From contig JAKPKV010000077.1 in assembly GCA_029553475.1 (NCBI GenBank), positions 27,505 to 91,504 of the forward strand: DNA of 64,000 nt. Direction: 5' to 3'. This DNA is from Armatimonadota bacterium (lineage in GTDB: Bacteria; Armatimonadota; Hebobacteria; CAIYQO01). A program made the position numbers and the translations under genes. The stretch's first letter is position 1. Every line of letters starts with the position of its first letter. The notes under the pieces are model-generated. The model made no database searches, was not told the origin of the DNA, and saw only the letters and a program-made list of their open reading frames with translations. Shown here one piece after another: positions 1 through 8,202 of this stretch.

Positions 1-48
1 GCTGAACGCGCCGAATTGGTGCTTCCGGTGGGAGTGACCGGGGGATGA
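1..48 (+). CDS. C-terminal tail of an upstream gene (partial)
   Basis: An open frame runs from the first base to a TGA at 46-48 and encodes a short tail ending in LPVGVTGG. It could be the end of a gene that starts outside the window. Nothing identifies the product. The frame is too short to be tested by codon use, so this is a guess from the reading frame and the absence of another gene. Confidence 0.3.
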   Translation, partial: AERAELVLPVGVTGG

Positions 49-54
49 GGGCGG

Positions 55-96
55 CCCTCACCCCCCGGCCCCCTCTCCCAGCGGGAGAGGGGGAGT
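55..96 (+). repeat. left 42-bp inverted repeat of the DUF559 unit
   Basis: It is identical to the reverse complement of 549-590. It is palindromic internally, so in single-stranded DNA or RNA it would fold into a GC-rich hairpin. Confidence 0.95.
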
Positions 97-114
97 AACG
101 GAGAGGAGGAGCGA

Positions 115-518
115 ATGGATGCTGAGCATTATCGCGGTGGGATGTATTGTGCGGGATTGCTGGCGCGTATGCGGGAGTTGCGGGCGGCGCAGACACCGGC
201 GGAAGCGTTTTTTTGGGACATGGTGCGCGACCGGCGGTTTTTTGGATTGAAATTTCGGCGCCAGCACCAAATGGGGCTGTATATCGTAGATTTCTACTGC
301 CATGAGCGAAAGCTCGTGGCCGAGTTGGACGGCGCCGGCCATGATGAACCATCACAGCACACGTATGACATAAATCGCGACGATTATCTGCATTCCTTTG
401 GCTGCACATTTTCCGCATCCCGAACGACTTCCTCCTTGCCAGCCCCGACCGGGTCTTCCGCGATCTCGCCGCCGTCCTCCATCTTCCCGATTATCCCTGG
501 GAGCGGGAACGGAGGTGA
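115..518 (+). pseudogene. DUF559 (Vsr-like endonuclease fold) protein, frameshifted
   Basis: The first ~95 residues match the DUF559 pattern: an N-terminal helix with RELRAAQTPAE, then FRRQH, then IVDFYC, then ELDGAGH, which carries the Glu/Asp and His typical of this PD-(D/E)XK/Vsr-related fold. After LHSFG near base 400 the match is lost in the initial frame. It resumes one frame over as LHIFRIPNDFLL...LHLPDYPWERERR, ending at TGA 516-518. Adding one base near 400-402 restores a protein of about 134 residues, normal for the family. A GGAGGAG ribosome site precedes ATG 115. DUF559 proteins have no established function; nuclease activity is inferred from the fold. Confidence 0.8.
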
Positions 519-548
519 AGCATCAACATCGGTTCCCGTCTTCCCGCC

Positions 549-590
549 ACTCCCCCTCTCCCGCTGGGAGAGGGGGCCGGGGGGTGAGGG
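549..590 (-). repeat. right 42-bp inverted repeat of the DUF559 unit
   Basis: It is the exact reverse complement of 55-96. It lies 30 bases after the restored stop of the DUF559 gene and about 60 bases before the next start codon. Confidence 0.95.
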
Positions 591-651
591 TCGCGTTCGG
601 AAAAGGTGATCCGCCACCCACACAGAATATCCGCACGTGAGGTATGCTCCC

Positions 652-2286
652 ATGCCGATACGTCTGCTGTGCCTCATGCTGCTGTTCGGCGCGCTGCTCC
701 CCGGCCTCGCCGAGGAGCTCCGGTATTATTACACCGGCACCGTCAACGGCGCCCTCGCCGTGCAGATGGAGTTGTCGTTCGACGGCGACCGGGTAGAGGG
801 GCATTATTTCTACGAGACGGTGGGCGCGGACCTCCGCCTGGACGGCAACCGCACGGGGACGGCGCTGGCGATGGAGGAGCTGGTAGACGGGAAGGTGACC
901 GGCGGCTTCACCGGCAGGCTCTCCGCCGACCTGCGCGCGATCACCGGCTCTTGGGTCAATCCCGACGGCACGCGCAAGCTGCCGTTCACCGCGACGGCGG
1001 TGGCGCAGTATAAACCCGTTCTCGTGAAGAGGCCGGGGTACGAGCTGACCGGCCGCTACCCCGTCTTCCTCGGCGAGGGGGCGGCGCTGCAGGCGCTGAC
1101 CAAGCAGCTCGGCTGGCGGGTGGCGGGGGCGCAGGCGGCTTTCCTGAAGGAGACGGTGCGCGCGCCGGACGTGGAGTACGTCGCCGATTTCACGCAGGAA
1201 TACAGCATCGGCATCGCCTATTATCACCCCGAACTCATCAGCCTGCTCGTCCATGAATACGTGGACGCCGGCGGCGCCCACCCGAATCTGCGCTACGCCT
1301 CCGCGAATTATGCAATCGCCGGCGAGCAGCCGCGGCTGCTCGGCCTGCGCGACCTGCTGCGCGGCGATAACCCGCAGGCGACGCTCTTCCCGCCGGTGAA
1401 GGCCGACCTGGACCGCCAGGCGACGGCGCGCGGCACGGCGGTGTGGGAGCTCTTCACCGCCGATGACCTGTCCGTGTACACCCTGCGGCCGGCCGGCTTC
1501 ACCTTCTACTTCGCGCCCTACGTGGCCGGGCCGTATGCCGCCGGCCCGTACCAGGTGGCGCTGCCCTACCACGCGGTGATGACCGCCATCAACTGGGGCG
1601 GCCCGCTGCCCCTCTTCCTGCGGCTGGACAGCCCGGGCGCGAAGCCCGGCGTGGACCCGGTGACCGGCCTGGGGGCGGCGGAGGCGGCGAAGCTGGGCAT
1701 GGACGCCTTCGCCGAACGCTACCTCCAGGCGGTGGGCTTCACCGGCGAGAACGCCACCGCCTGGATGGTACGCCAGGCGCTGGACACCTACACCGCGCTC
1801 AAGCACGCCTGGAATGATCGCGAGGCGAAGGCGCTGCCGGCGGCGAGGCACACCCAATATACCCGCGTCCGCGCGGTGATGGCGCGCCTGTTGGCACACC
1901 GCTACGCCCTCGAATGGCTCACCTGCGGCGGCACCATCCTCTACGACTTCGCCGCCGATGACGCCGCCGGGCAGGCCGATACCCTCGGCGCGCTCATTGA
2001 CGCGCTGCGCCCGCCGGACGCCAAAGACCCCGCCGCCCGCGCGCTGGCGCGTGCCGACCTGGCCGCCGCGCAGGCCGCCGTCGCCGCCCGCCCGCGGACG
2101 GTAGCGGCGGAGGAGTGCCTGGGCGATCCGCAAGACTACGCCGTCCACCTCAGCGCCCTCACCCGCGCCGTCGCCGATGCCCACGCCCTCGCCCAAGAAC
2201 TCCCCGACCGCGCCGCCGCCCTCCTCGCCGCCGTCACGCTGGAGATGGCGAAGCCGGTGGCTATTGGGCCGGATGAGGAGGAATGA
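652..2286 (+). CDS. secreted protein with RsiV/PdaC-like (DUF3298) domain
   Basis: The product is 544 residues with an N-terminal signal peptide (MPIRLLCLMLLFGALLPGLA). The middle part, about residues 150-330, has the pattern of DUF4163/DUF3298 proteins such as RsiV and PdaC: a segment around YNPELISLLVHEYV-type sequence, GGAHPN and then a LRDLL turn. The N-terminal ~120 residues look like a beta-sandwich repeat. The C-terminal third is alanine-rich and helical. GTG 637 is in frame upstream, but its GTGAGG overlaps the likely ribosome site for ATG 652, and starting at 652 gives a cleaner signal peptide. The function is unknown; extracytoplasmic binding is likely. It is followed by a microsatellite gap and the PstS-like gene on the same strand. 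Confidence 0.75.
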   Translation: MPIRLLCLMLLFGALLPGLAEELRYYYTGTVNGALAVQMELSFDGDRVEGHYFYETVGADLRLDGNRTGTALAMEELVDGKVTGGFTGRLSADLRAITGSWVNPDGTRKLPFTATAVAQYKPVLVKRPGYELTGRYPVFLGEGAALQALTKQLGWRVAGAQAAFLKETVRAPDVEYVADFTQEYSIGIAYYHPELISLLVHEYVDAGGAHPNLRYASANYAIAGEQPRLLGLRDLLRGDNPQATLFPPVKADLDRQATARGTAVWELFTADDLSVYTLRPAGFTFYFAPYVAGPYAAGPYQVALPYHAVMTAINWGGPLPLFLRLDSPGAKPGVDPVTGLGAAEAAKLGMDAFAERYLQAVGFTGENATAWMVRQALDTYTALKHAWNDREAKALPAARHTQYTRVRAVMARLLAHRYALEWLTCGGTILYDFAADDAAGQADTLGALIDALRPPDAKDPAARALARADLAAAQAAVAARPRTVAAEECLGDPQDYAVHLSALTRAVADAHALAQELPDRAAALLAAVTLEMAKPVAIGPDEEE

Positions 2287-2326
2287 ACGCCGCGCGGTAA
2301 CACGTTTCCCCGCGGTTGCGTATAAA

Positions 2327-2362
2327 TCGTCATCATCGTCATCATCGTCGTCATCGTCGTCG
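2327..2362 (+). repeat. CGTCAT/CGTCGT microsatellite
   Basis: An irregular run of CGT and CAT triplets starts about 40 bases after a stop codon. It is complementary in composition to the run at 2446-2473, so the two could pair around the 83-base interval between them. Confidence 0.85.
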
Positions 2363-2445
2363 AAGGATTGGACGTCACAGGTTGCAGGTTGCACTCGTCG
2401 GTATCGCGTTCTGTTGTCCGAAGTAGGGGGGATGGGTGGATGAAT

Positions 2446-2473
2446 ACGATGACGATGACGATTACGATGACGA
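2446..2473 (+). repeat. ACGATG microsatellite with CGATTACGATGACG motif
   Basis: GAT/GAC triplets include the 14-mer CGATTACGATGACG at 2459-2472. The same 14-mer recurs at 31118-31131 and, inverted, at 30870-30883. Confidence 0.85.
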
Positions 2474-2521
2474 GGAAACGGGTACGCCCCGCACAAGACT
2501 GCTCGTCCAGGGAGGAAGCTG

Positions 2522-3604
2522 ATGCTCGCACGCCGGATCGTCTCGCTCTACATCCTCGCCGCGCTCCTCGTCATCGGGGCGGCGGTCTATCTCTTCTGGC
2601 CGCGCCCGCCGCTGCCCATTGACCTGCCGGACTACGTGAGCCCCATTCCGGGGATTTCGGCGGAGAATTATCCCACGGTGAACGGCTCCACCTCCACCTT
2701 TCCGCTCGGCGAACTGCTGCTGGCGAAGGCGCTGCGGCTGCCGGCGGAATCGCGCCGCGTGGCGTATAGGCACGATCCCGAACGCTCGCTGATGGTCACC
2801 TTCCCGCGCCACCTGGATATCGAGAAGGTGCGGGTGTATACGGAGACACAGTGGCGCGTATACCACCAGGGCACGCATACGGCATACGAGCGCCTCATCA
2901 CCGATCCGCGGCGCGAGCGCGACCCCCGCGAAGGGATGGCTGCCCGATCACCCATGCAGCCGAATACCGGCCTCATCCTCGTCGCCCGCGAGCCGTCCGA
3001 CGACGAGCTGGCGCTGGCGAAGGAGCACGGGGTGGAGCTGGACGTGCGCCCCATCGCGCTGGACGCGTTCGTCTTCGTGGTGAACGCGAAAAACCCGGTG
3101 GAATCGCTGACGCTGGACGACATCCGCCGGATTTATACCGATAACATCGTGGAGTGGCGGCAGGTGGGCGGCAAAGCGGGGAAGATCCGCCCCTTCACGC
3201 GCAATGCGAACTCCGGCAGCCAGGAGCTGATGGAGAAGCTGGTGATGAAAGGCGTGAAGATGCCGGCGCATGCGGATCGCATGGCGCTGACGATGATTGA
3301 CATCCTCGACCGCGTGGCGGAGGAGCCGAACGCCATCGGCTACTCGGTCTTTTACTACGAGGCGATTATAGCCCCCAACGCGAAGAACCGCCTGCTGGCC
3401 ATTGACGATATTCAGCCCACCGCCGAATCCATCGCCGACGGCAGCTACCCGCTGGTGGAGCCCGTCTACGCCGTCATCCGCGCCGACGCGAAAGAGGGCA
3501 GCCCGGAGCGCCGCCTGCGCGACTGGCTGCTCAGCCCCAACGGCCAGCAGCTCATCCGTCAGAGCGGATACATCCCGATCATCGCCGCGCGGTCGGGCGC
3601 GTGA
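2522..3604 (+). CDS. PstS-like periplasmic binding protein, membrane-anchored
   Basis: The product is 360 residues. One hydrophobic segment at about 6-26 acts as a membrane anchor or uncleaved signal. PTVNGSTSTFPLGELL (about residues 51-66) is the phosphate-binding-protein-like N-terminal signature. A later block, NPVESLTLDDIRRIYT...WRQVGG and then TRNANSGSQELMEKLV, is the hallmark of PBP_like_2/PstS-type domains. AGGGAGGAAG immediately precedes ATG 2522. No PstCAB permease genes are nearby, so a role in phosphate uptake is not shown; these domains also occur in orphan sensors. A strong hairpin follows the gene. Confidence 0.8.
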   Translation: MLARRIVSLYILAALLVIGAAVYLFWPRPPLPIDLPDYVSPIPGISAENYPTVNGSTSTFPLGELLLAKALRLPAESRRVAYRHDPERSLMVTFPRHLDIEKVRVYTETQWRVYHQGTHTAYERLITDPRRERDPREGMAARSPMQPNTGLILVAREPSDDELALAKEHGVELDVRPIALDAFVFVVNAKNPVESLTLDDIRRIYTDNIVEWRQVGGKAGKIRPFTRNANSGSQELMEKLVMKGVKMPAHADRMALTMIDILDRVAEEPNAIGYSVFYYEAIIAPNAKNRLLAIDDIQPTAESIADGSYPLVEPVYAVIRADAKEGSPERRLRDWLLSPNGQQLIRQSGYIPIIAARSGA

Positions 3605-3643
3605 GCGCCACTCGTGCGCGTACCTCGTCCTCGATGCGTTCTG

Positions 3644-3674
3644 CTGGCGGGCGCGACGCCCTCGCGCCCGCCAG
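3644..3674 (+). terminator. 13-bp hairpin after the PstS-like gene
   Basis: CTGGCGGGCGCGA and TCGCGCCCGCCAG pair perfectly around a five-base loop. There is no T tract, so it may be a REP-like hairpin or a 3' mRNA stabiliser rather than an intrinsic terminator. Confidence 0.5.
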
Positions 3675-3776
3675 TGCTCTCCGCGCGTTCGCCGTGCCAT
3701 ATTCCGCTCCTCGCCCGGCAGGGGATTTTTCCGCCGGCGCGGAAATCTTTCCGCGCATCACATTCCGGGAGTTCTC

Positions 3777-6008
3777 ATGAGCCACTCGTACGATTGGCAC
3801 TTTCCGTTGCCGCGCACCCATACCGGCATGCTGCTGGGCAATGGCGTCTTCGGCGCGATGATCTGGGGCGAGGGCGGCGTGCTGCGCGTGACGCTGGGGC
3901 GCGCCGACCTGTGGGACCACCGCGGCGGCATCCGCTGGCACGCGGCGATGTCCTACGCCAATATCCGCGCCGCGCTGGAAGCGGGAGACGAAAGGCGGCT
4001 GTGGGAGCTGTTTTCCGCCCCCGCGAACGCGGAGGGCGAACCGAAATATCCCAGCATCCTGCCCATTGGCCGCTTTGAGCTGGATTTCGGCCCCGACGCC
4101 GTGTTGACGAAAGGCACGCTGCACCTCGACGATGGCGTGGCCGAGGTGAAACTGACGGTGCATGGCCGCTCGCACACCGTGCGGCTGGCGATGGACATGG
4201 ATGCCCCCGTGCTCGGCATCGCGTGTCCGAAAGAGTTGGCGATGCCCGTCCCGCGCGGCGTCCCCGCCTGGGAATACGTGGGTGAGTATCTCGCGAGCAT
4301 TGCCTTCTCCGCGCCGCACGTCATCAACGAGGACGATTGCCGCGGCTGGGTGCAGGCGCGCCCCGCTGACCCGCCGCTGTGCGTGGCCGCGCAGGCGCGC
4401 GGCCGGGAGCTCTACCTGGCGGCGGTCATCGGGGAGGAGGCGGCGCCCGCCGCGCGCGCGGAGATCGCCGCTGCCGCCGCGGACGGCTTCCACGGCCTGC
4501 GCACGCGCGCCCGCGCCTGGTGGAACGCCTACTGGACGACGGTGCCGGCGGTGGAGATCCCCAACGCGCGCCTGCAATTCCTCTATGACTACGGCATGTA
4601 TAAGTTCGCCGGCCTCACCAATCCCGCCGGCGTGCCCGCCACCCTGCAGGGGCCGTGGATCGAAGAGTATCAGATGCCCCCGTGGAGCAGCGACTACCAC
4701 TTCAACATCAACGTGCAGATGTGCTACTGGCCGGCGTATCACGGCAACCGGCTGGAGAACCTGAAGCCGCTGTTTGCGATGATCGAGAGCTGGACGGAGA
4801 CGCTGCGCCACAATGCCCGCGTCTTCCTCGGCCTGGAGGACGGCCGCATGCTCCCCCACGCGGTGGACGACCGCTGCACCTGCATCGGCGGCTTCTGGGG
4901 CGGCTCGCTGGACCACGGCTGCACCGCCTGGGTGGCGCAGATGATGTATCGCTACTACCGCTACACCATGGACGACGCGTTCCTGCGCGACACCGCCTAT
5001 CCCTTCATGGTCGGCGCCATGCGCGTCTACGCGGGCATGCTGGAGCGCGACGGCGAGGCGTACAGCCTGCCGGTGAGCGTCTCGCCGGAGTACTTGACGA
5101 AGGATACGCGCTCCGCCTGGGGGCGCAACGCCAGCTTCCAGCTCGCCTGCGTGCACCGCTTGCTCGAAGATCTGGGGGACGCCGCCGCGGTCCTCGGCCT
5201 CGCGCCCGACCCGCAATGGGCGGAGATCCAGCGGCGCCTGCCGACGGCCTGCCTCATCGCCGGCGACGGCGGCGAGCAGCTCGCCATCTGGGAGGGCGTG
5301 GAGTTGGAGGAGAGCCACCGCCACCATTCGCACCTGGCCGGCATTACCCCCTTCGACGTGCTCGACGCCGACGACCCCGCCTGGCGCGACATCATCCAGC
5401 GCAGCATCGCCCGCTGGCTTTACCGCGGCCCCGGCCTCTGGTCCGGCTGGTGCGTGCCCTGGGCTTCGATGCTGCACACGCACCTGGACAAGGGGGAGGC
5501 GGCCGAGCTCTACCTGGAAATCTGGGAGCGCGTCTTCACCAACGAAGGCTTCGGCACGCTGCACGACGCCCACGTGCCCGGCTTCTCGCTCTTTTATCCC
5601 GGCAGCTATTTCGGCTTCACCAACCGCCCGAAGGAAGTGATGCAGATCGAGGCCGGCATGGCCGCCACCGCCGCCATCCAGGAGATGCTGCTGCACACCC
5701 GCCGGGGGGTGAACTACCTCTTCGCCGGCGCCCCCGCGCGCTGGCGCGCGGCGTCCTTCCGCGGCATGCGCACCGACGGCGCCTTCCTGGTGAGCGCCGA
5801 GCGCAAGGCGGGCACGGTGACCCGCGTGACGGTGGACAGCCCCGCCGGCGGCCCCTTCCGCCTCGCCAACCCCTGGGGCGATGGGCCGGTGACGGTGAAA
5901 AGCGCGGAAAAAACGGAAACGTATACCGGCGCCGTGCTGGAGATTCCCACCGAAGTTGGGATGAAGTATGAGATGATGAAAGTGTCGGTGAACGCATCGC
6001 GTCGCTGA
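3777..6008 (+). CDS. GH95-like glycoside hydrolase (alpha-L-fucosidase/galactosidase family)
   Basis: The product is 743 residues without a signal peptide. The N-terminal beta domain contains GNGVFGAMIWG, the typical opening of GH95-type enzymes. The central (alpha/alpha)6 barrel contains PPWSSDYHFNINVQMCYWPA, which matches the GH95 core pattern around the substrate pocket. Later segments HHSHLAG and WSGWCVPWASMLHTHLDKGE fit the barrel. The C-terminal ~100 residues form a small beta domain. I chose ATG 3777 because GGGAG precedes it and the homologous N-terminus starts there. It probably removes terminal fucose or a related sugar from oligosaccharides in the cytoplasm, which fits the GH29 and GH31 genes nearby. 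The exact family is not certain. Confidence 0.72.
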   Translation: MSHSYDWHFPLPRTHTGMLLGNGVFGAMIWGEGGVLRVTLGRADLWDHRGGIRWHAAMSYANIRAALEAGDERRLWELFSAPANAEGEPKYPSILPIGRFELDFGPDAVLTKGTLHLDDGVAEVKLTVHGRSHTVRLAMDMDAPVLGIACPKELAMPVPRGVPAWEYVGEYLASIAFSAPHVINEDDCRGWVQARPADPPLCVAAQARGRELYLAAVIGEEAAPAARAEIAAAAADGFHGLRTRARAWWNAYWTTVPAVEIPNARLQFLYDYGMYKFAGLTNPAGVPATLQGPWIEEYQMPPWSSDYHFNINVQMCYWPAYHGNRLENLKPLFAMIESWTETLRHNARVFLGLEDGRMLPHAVDDRCTCIGGFWGGSLDHGCTAWVAQMMYRYYRYTMDDAFLRDTAYPFMVGAMRVYAGMLERDGEAYSLPVSVSPEYLTKDTRSAWGRNASFQLACVHRLLEDLGDAAAVLGLAPDPQWAEIQRRLPTACLIAGDGGEQLAIWEGVELEESHRHHSHLAGITPFDVLDADDPAWRDIIQRSIARWLYRGPGLWSGWCVPWASMLHTHLDKGEAAELYLEIWERVFTNEGFGTLHDAHVPGFSLFYPGSYFGFTNRPKEVMQIEAGMAATAAIQEMLLHTRRGVNYLFAGAPARWRAASFRGMRTDGAFLVSAERKAGTVTRVTVDSPAGGPFRLANPWGDGPVTVKSAEKTETYTGAVLEIPTEVGMKYEMMKVSVNASRR

Positions 6009-6015
6009 TCCGCCA

Positions 6016-6044
6016 TTGACGCCTGCAACGGCACGAATCATAAT
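6016..6044 (+). promoter_or_regulatory. sigma70-type promoter TTGACG-17-CATAAT
   Basis: The -35 is at 6016-6021 and the -10 at 6039-6044, separated by 17 bases. Transcription would begin a few bases before ATG 6060, giving a very short leader for the two-gene nucleotidyltransferase module. Confidence 0.65.
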
Positions 6045-6059
6045 AGCCATGGTACGACG

Positions 6060-6251
6060 ATGAAACGCATCATTAAAAAAGAGTTGGATCAGGAGTTGCG
6101 CGCACGCGGCCTGCCGGAATTTGCGCGGGAATTGGCCGCGCGCTATGGCTACGACCCGATGCAGCGCAAGCTCGCTCGGAACCCTGATGAACAGGCGCTG
6201 ATCGATGAAATCAGAGGACAAATCCGCCATTCTGGCCCGGCATCGGCGTGA
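6060..6251 (+). CDS. small charged protein paired with a nucleotidyltransferase
   Basis: The product is 63 residues, basic at the start (MKRIIKKELDQELR) and helical throughout, with no domain I recognise. Its 3' end overlaps the next gene by 47 bases in a different frame, so the two are translationally linked. It has its own good promoter and no clear ribosome site. The small gene plus nucleotidyltransferase arrangement resembles toxin-antitoxin modules, where the small protein would be the partner, but that is inference. Confidence 0.6.
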   Translation: MKRIIKKELDQELRARGLPEFARELAARYGYDPMQRKLARNPDEQALIDEIRGQIRHSGPASA

Positions 6252-6834
6252 GTTAGAGCAGCACGGATATGGTGCAGACCTGCGAGAGAACCTTACGTTT
6301 ATCGCCGGAGTCATCTCCACAACTTGTCGGGAACTCGGCAGCGTGGTTCCCGTCATCGTCGGCGGGTTTGCTGTCGAAATCTATACCATGGGGCAGTATC
6401 TCACCCATGACCTTGATATGATCACCACAGCCAATATTGATCTCGAGGAGATAATGACCGGGCTTGGGTTCACGCAGCGACTGGGCAATCGGTACTGGAC
6501 TCATTCAGCACTTGGTGATGTCGTCGAATTCCCACCTCCGCCCCTGGAAGGCAGCCAGGAGCGAGTCACCATTATGGAGCTTGAAAACGGTGCCGAAGTG
6601 CTGCTCATTGGGGTTGAGGATCTGCTGCTTAACCGGTTGGAAGAATTTGTGTTCTGGGCGCATTCCAGCCGTACGGCGTCATCTGCACTGCAGTTACTCC
6701 TGTTGCTCAAAGCGCATGGCGACCGGCTAGATTGGCCATATCTTGAGCGGGAAGCAGAGAAACGCGAAGTCGCTGAAGGCTTGCAACGCATACGCGCCAT
6801 TTATGCGGAAGAAACCACGACGCATGATGCATAA
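6205..6834 (+). CDS. DUF6036-like nucleotidyltransferase
   Basis: The product is 209 residues. VIVGGFAVEIYTMGQYLTHDLDMIT (about residues 50-74) gives the nucleotidyltransferase signature of a Gly-Gly turn followed by a D-x-D metal pair. This is the pattern of DUF6036/AbiEii-type proteins. The rest is helical. The region has a lower GC content than the flanking glycosidase genes, which suggests separate acquisition. It overlaps the upstream 63-residue gene and ends 26 bases before the fucosidase gene. It could be part of a toxin-antitoxin or abortive-infection pair; the target is unknown. Confidence 0.7.
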   Translation: MKSEDKSAILARHRRELEQHGYGADLRENLTFIAGVISTTCRELGSVVPVIVGGFAVEIYTMGQYLTHDLDMITTANIDLEEIMTGLGFTQRLGNRYWTHSALGDVVEFPPPPLEGSQERVTIMELENGAEVLLIGVEDLLLNRLEEFVFWAHSSRTASSALQLLLLLKAHGDRLDWPYLEREAEKREVAEGLQRIRAIYAEETTTHDA

Positions 6835-6860
6835 CCAGCTACGAACGTGAAAGGTTTGTC

Positions 6861-8072
6861 ATGACTACCGCCTACCCCACCGCTGACCGCATGGCCTGGT
6901 TCCGCCAGGCGCGCTTTGGCCTGTTCATCCACTGGGGGCTCTACTCGCTGCTGGAAAAGGGCGAGTGGATCTTCCACATGGAAGGCATCCCCGACGCCGA
7001 GTACCAGGCGCTGGCCGACCGCTTTGACCCGCAATCGTTCGACCCGCGCGCCTGGGCGCGGCTGGCGAAGCGCGCGGGCATGGGCTACGTGGTCTTCACC
7101 ACCAAGCACCACGACGGTTTTTGCCTGTGGGACACCGCCACCACCGATTTTTGCTCGACGAAGCATGGCGCGAAGCGCGATTACGTGCGCGAGGTGACGG
7201 AGGCTTTCCGCGCCGAGGGGCTGAAAGTGGGCCTCTACTACTCGCTGGGCGACTGGCACGTGCCCTGCTACAAAGCGGTGGCCGCGGGGGACGGCAGCCA
7301 GGTGCCCGCGCTGCGCGACTACCTGCACACCCACGTCCGCGAACTGCTCTCCAACTACGGCCAGATTGACCTGCTCTGGTACGACGGCGCGTGGTTCGAC
7401 GACAACTACCTCACCGCCGAGACGCTGGGCGCGGCGGAGTTGAACGCCATGGCCCGCGCGCTGCAGCCGCGCATCGTCATCAATCCCCGCGCCGGCACCG
7501 CGGAAGATTTCGACACCTGTGAGAACGAGTGCAAGCCCGCCCCATACGGCACCGATTGGGAGATGTGCATCTGCATCAACGATATCTGGGGCTATTGCAA
7601 GCACGACTACAACTACAAGACGTACAACCAGCTCATCTTCCAACTGGTGAACTGTGCGGTGCAGGGCGGCAACTACCTGCTGAACGTCGGCCCCACCGGC
7701 GACGGCGTCATCCCCGGCGCGCAGGCCGAACGCCTGGAAGCCGTCGGCCGCTGGATGGCCGTGCACGGCGAGTCCGTGCGCGGCACCGAGCGCTTACAAC
7801 GCCCCTTCTTCGCCTTCGGCCGCGTCACCCGCAAGGCGAGCCGCGTCTACCTACACGTCTTCTACTGGCCCGGCTCCACGATGGCCGTCGCCAACCTCGG
7901 CCCCGACGTCTGGTGGGGCGAGACCCCCGGCGCCCTCCCGGTCACCGCCCGCATCCTCACCACCGGCCAACCCGTCCCCTGCCACTGGGAAGGCGACCGC
8001 CTCATCATCGAAGGGTTACCGGAGAACCCGCCCGATCAGGCGGATACGGTGGTTGTGGTCGAACAAGGGTGA
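6861..8072 (+). CDS. alpha-L-fucosidase, GH29
   Basis: The product is 403 residues with no signal peptide. The catalytic (beta/alpha)8 barrel starts with MAWFRQARFGLFIHWGLYS, the classic GH29 opening, followed by TTKHHDGFCLWD. IDLLWYDGAW places the predicted nucleophile at Asp175. NYLLNVGPTGDG at the barrel end is also typical. The last ~90 residues form the usual C-terminal beta-sandwich. GAAAGG precedes ATG 6861. The enzyme hydrolyses alpha-L-fucosides and likely works with the GH95-like enzyme upstream on fucosylated glycans. A palindromic repeat begins just after the stop. Confidence 0.93.
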   Translation: MTTAYPTADRMAWFRQARFGLFIHWGLYSLLEKGEWIFHMEGIPDAEYQALADRFDPQSFDPRAWARLAKRAGMGYVVFTTKHHDGFCLWDTATTDFCSTKHGAKRDYVREVTEAFRAEGLKVGLYYSLGDWHVPCYKAVAAGDGSQVPALRDYLHTHVRELLSNYGQIDLLWYDGAWFDDNYLTAETLGAAELNAMARALQPRIVINPRAGTAEDFDTCENECKPAPYGTDWEMCICINDIWGYCKHDYNYKTYNQLIFQLVNCAVQGGNYLLNVGPTGDGVIPGAQAERLEAVGRWMAVHGESVRGTERLQRPFFAFGRVTRKASRVYLHVFYWPGSTMAVANLGPDVWWGETPGALPVTARILTTGQPVPCHWEGDRLIIEGLPENPPDQADTVVVVEQG

Positions 8073-8073
8073 T

Positions 8074-8182
8074 GGGCGGGCGAGCGTCCTCGCGAGCCGA
8101 CTCCGGATGGAGATGATGGTTTGTCGTGCACGACTTATATCACGTCCACCCGGCATCGGCTCGCGGAGACGCTCGCCCGTCC
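8074..8182 (+). repeat. family A palindromic element, copy 1 (109 bp)
   Basis: The ends GGGCGGGCGAGCGTCC and GGACGCTCGCCCGCCC-type are inverted over about 33 bases with a few mismatches. The centre differs from copies 2 and 3 and is shorter. It sits between the convergent ends of the fucosidase gene and the gene at 8203. Confidence 0.85.
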
Positions 8183-8202
8183 AATTTACCCTCTCCACCG
8201 CG

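Larger units (their letters stand above)
55..590 (+). mobile_element. 536-bp unit: DUF559 gene enclosed by perfect 42-bp inverted repeats
   Basis: Positions 55-96 and 549-590 are exact reverse complements of each other over 42 bases. Each arm begins CCCTCACCCCCCGG and contains an internal hairpin of the type CCCCTCTCCC/GGGAGAGGGG. The only gene between them is the DUF559 nuclease-like gene. I see no convincing target duplication. The arrangement resembles a minimal transposable unit or a REP/RAYT-like pairing of a nuclease with palindromes, but mobility is inference. The gene is frameshifted, so this copy may be dead. Confidence 0.6.

Noticed and set aside
523..2496. 657-residue antisense frame with a poly-Asp stretch
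   Set aside because: It is the shadow of the gene at 652 and of the microsatellite at 2327-2362. It has no signal peptide, ribosome site or family match.
3579..6356. 925-residue antisense frame over the GH95-like gene
   Set aside because: Long frames opposite GC-rich genes are expected here. Its composition (Arg, Ala, His, Gly) is that of a shadow.
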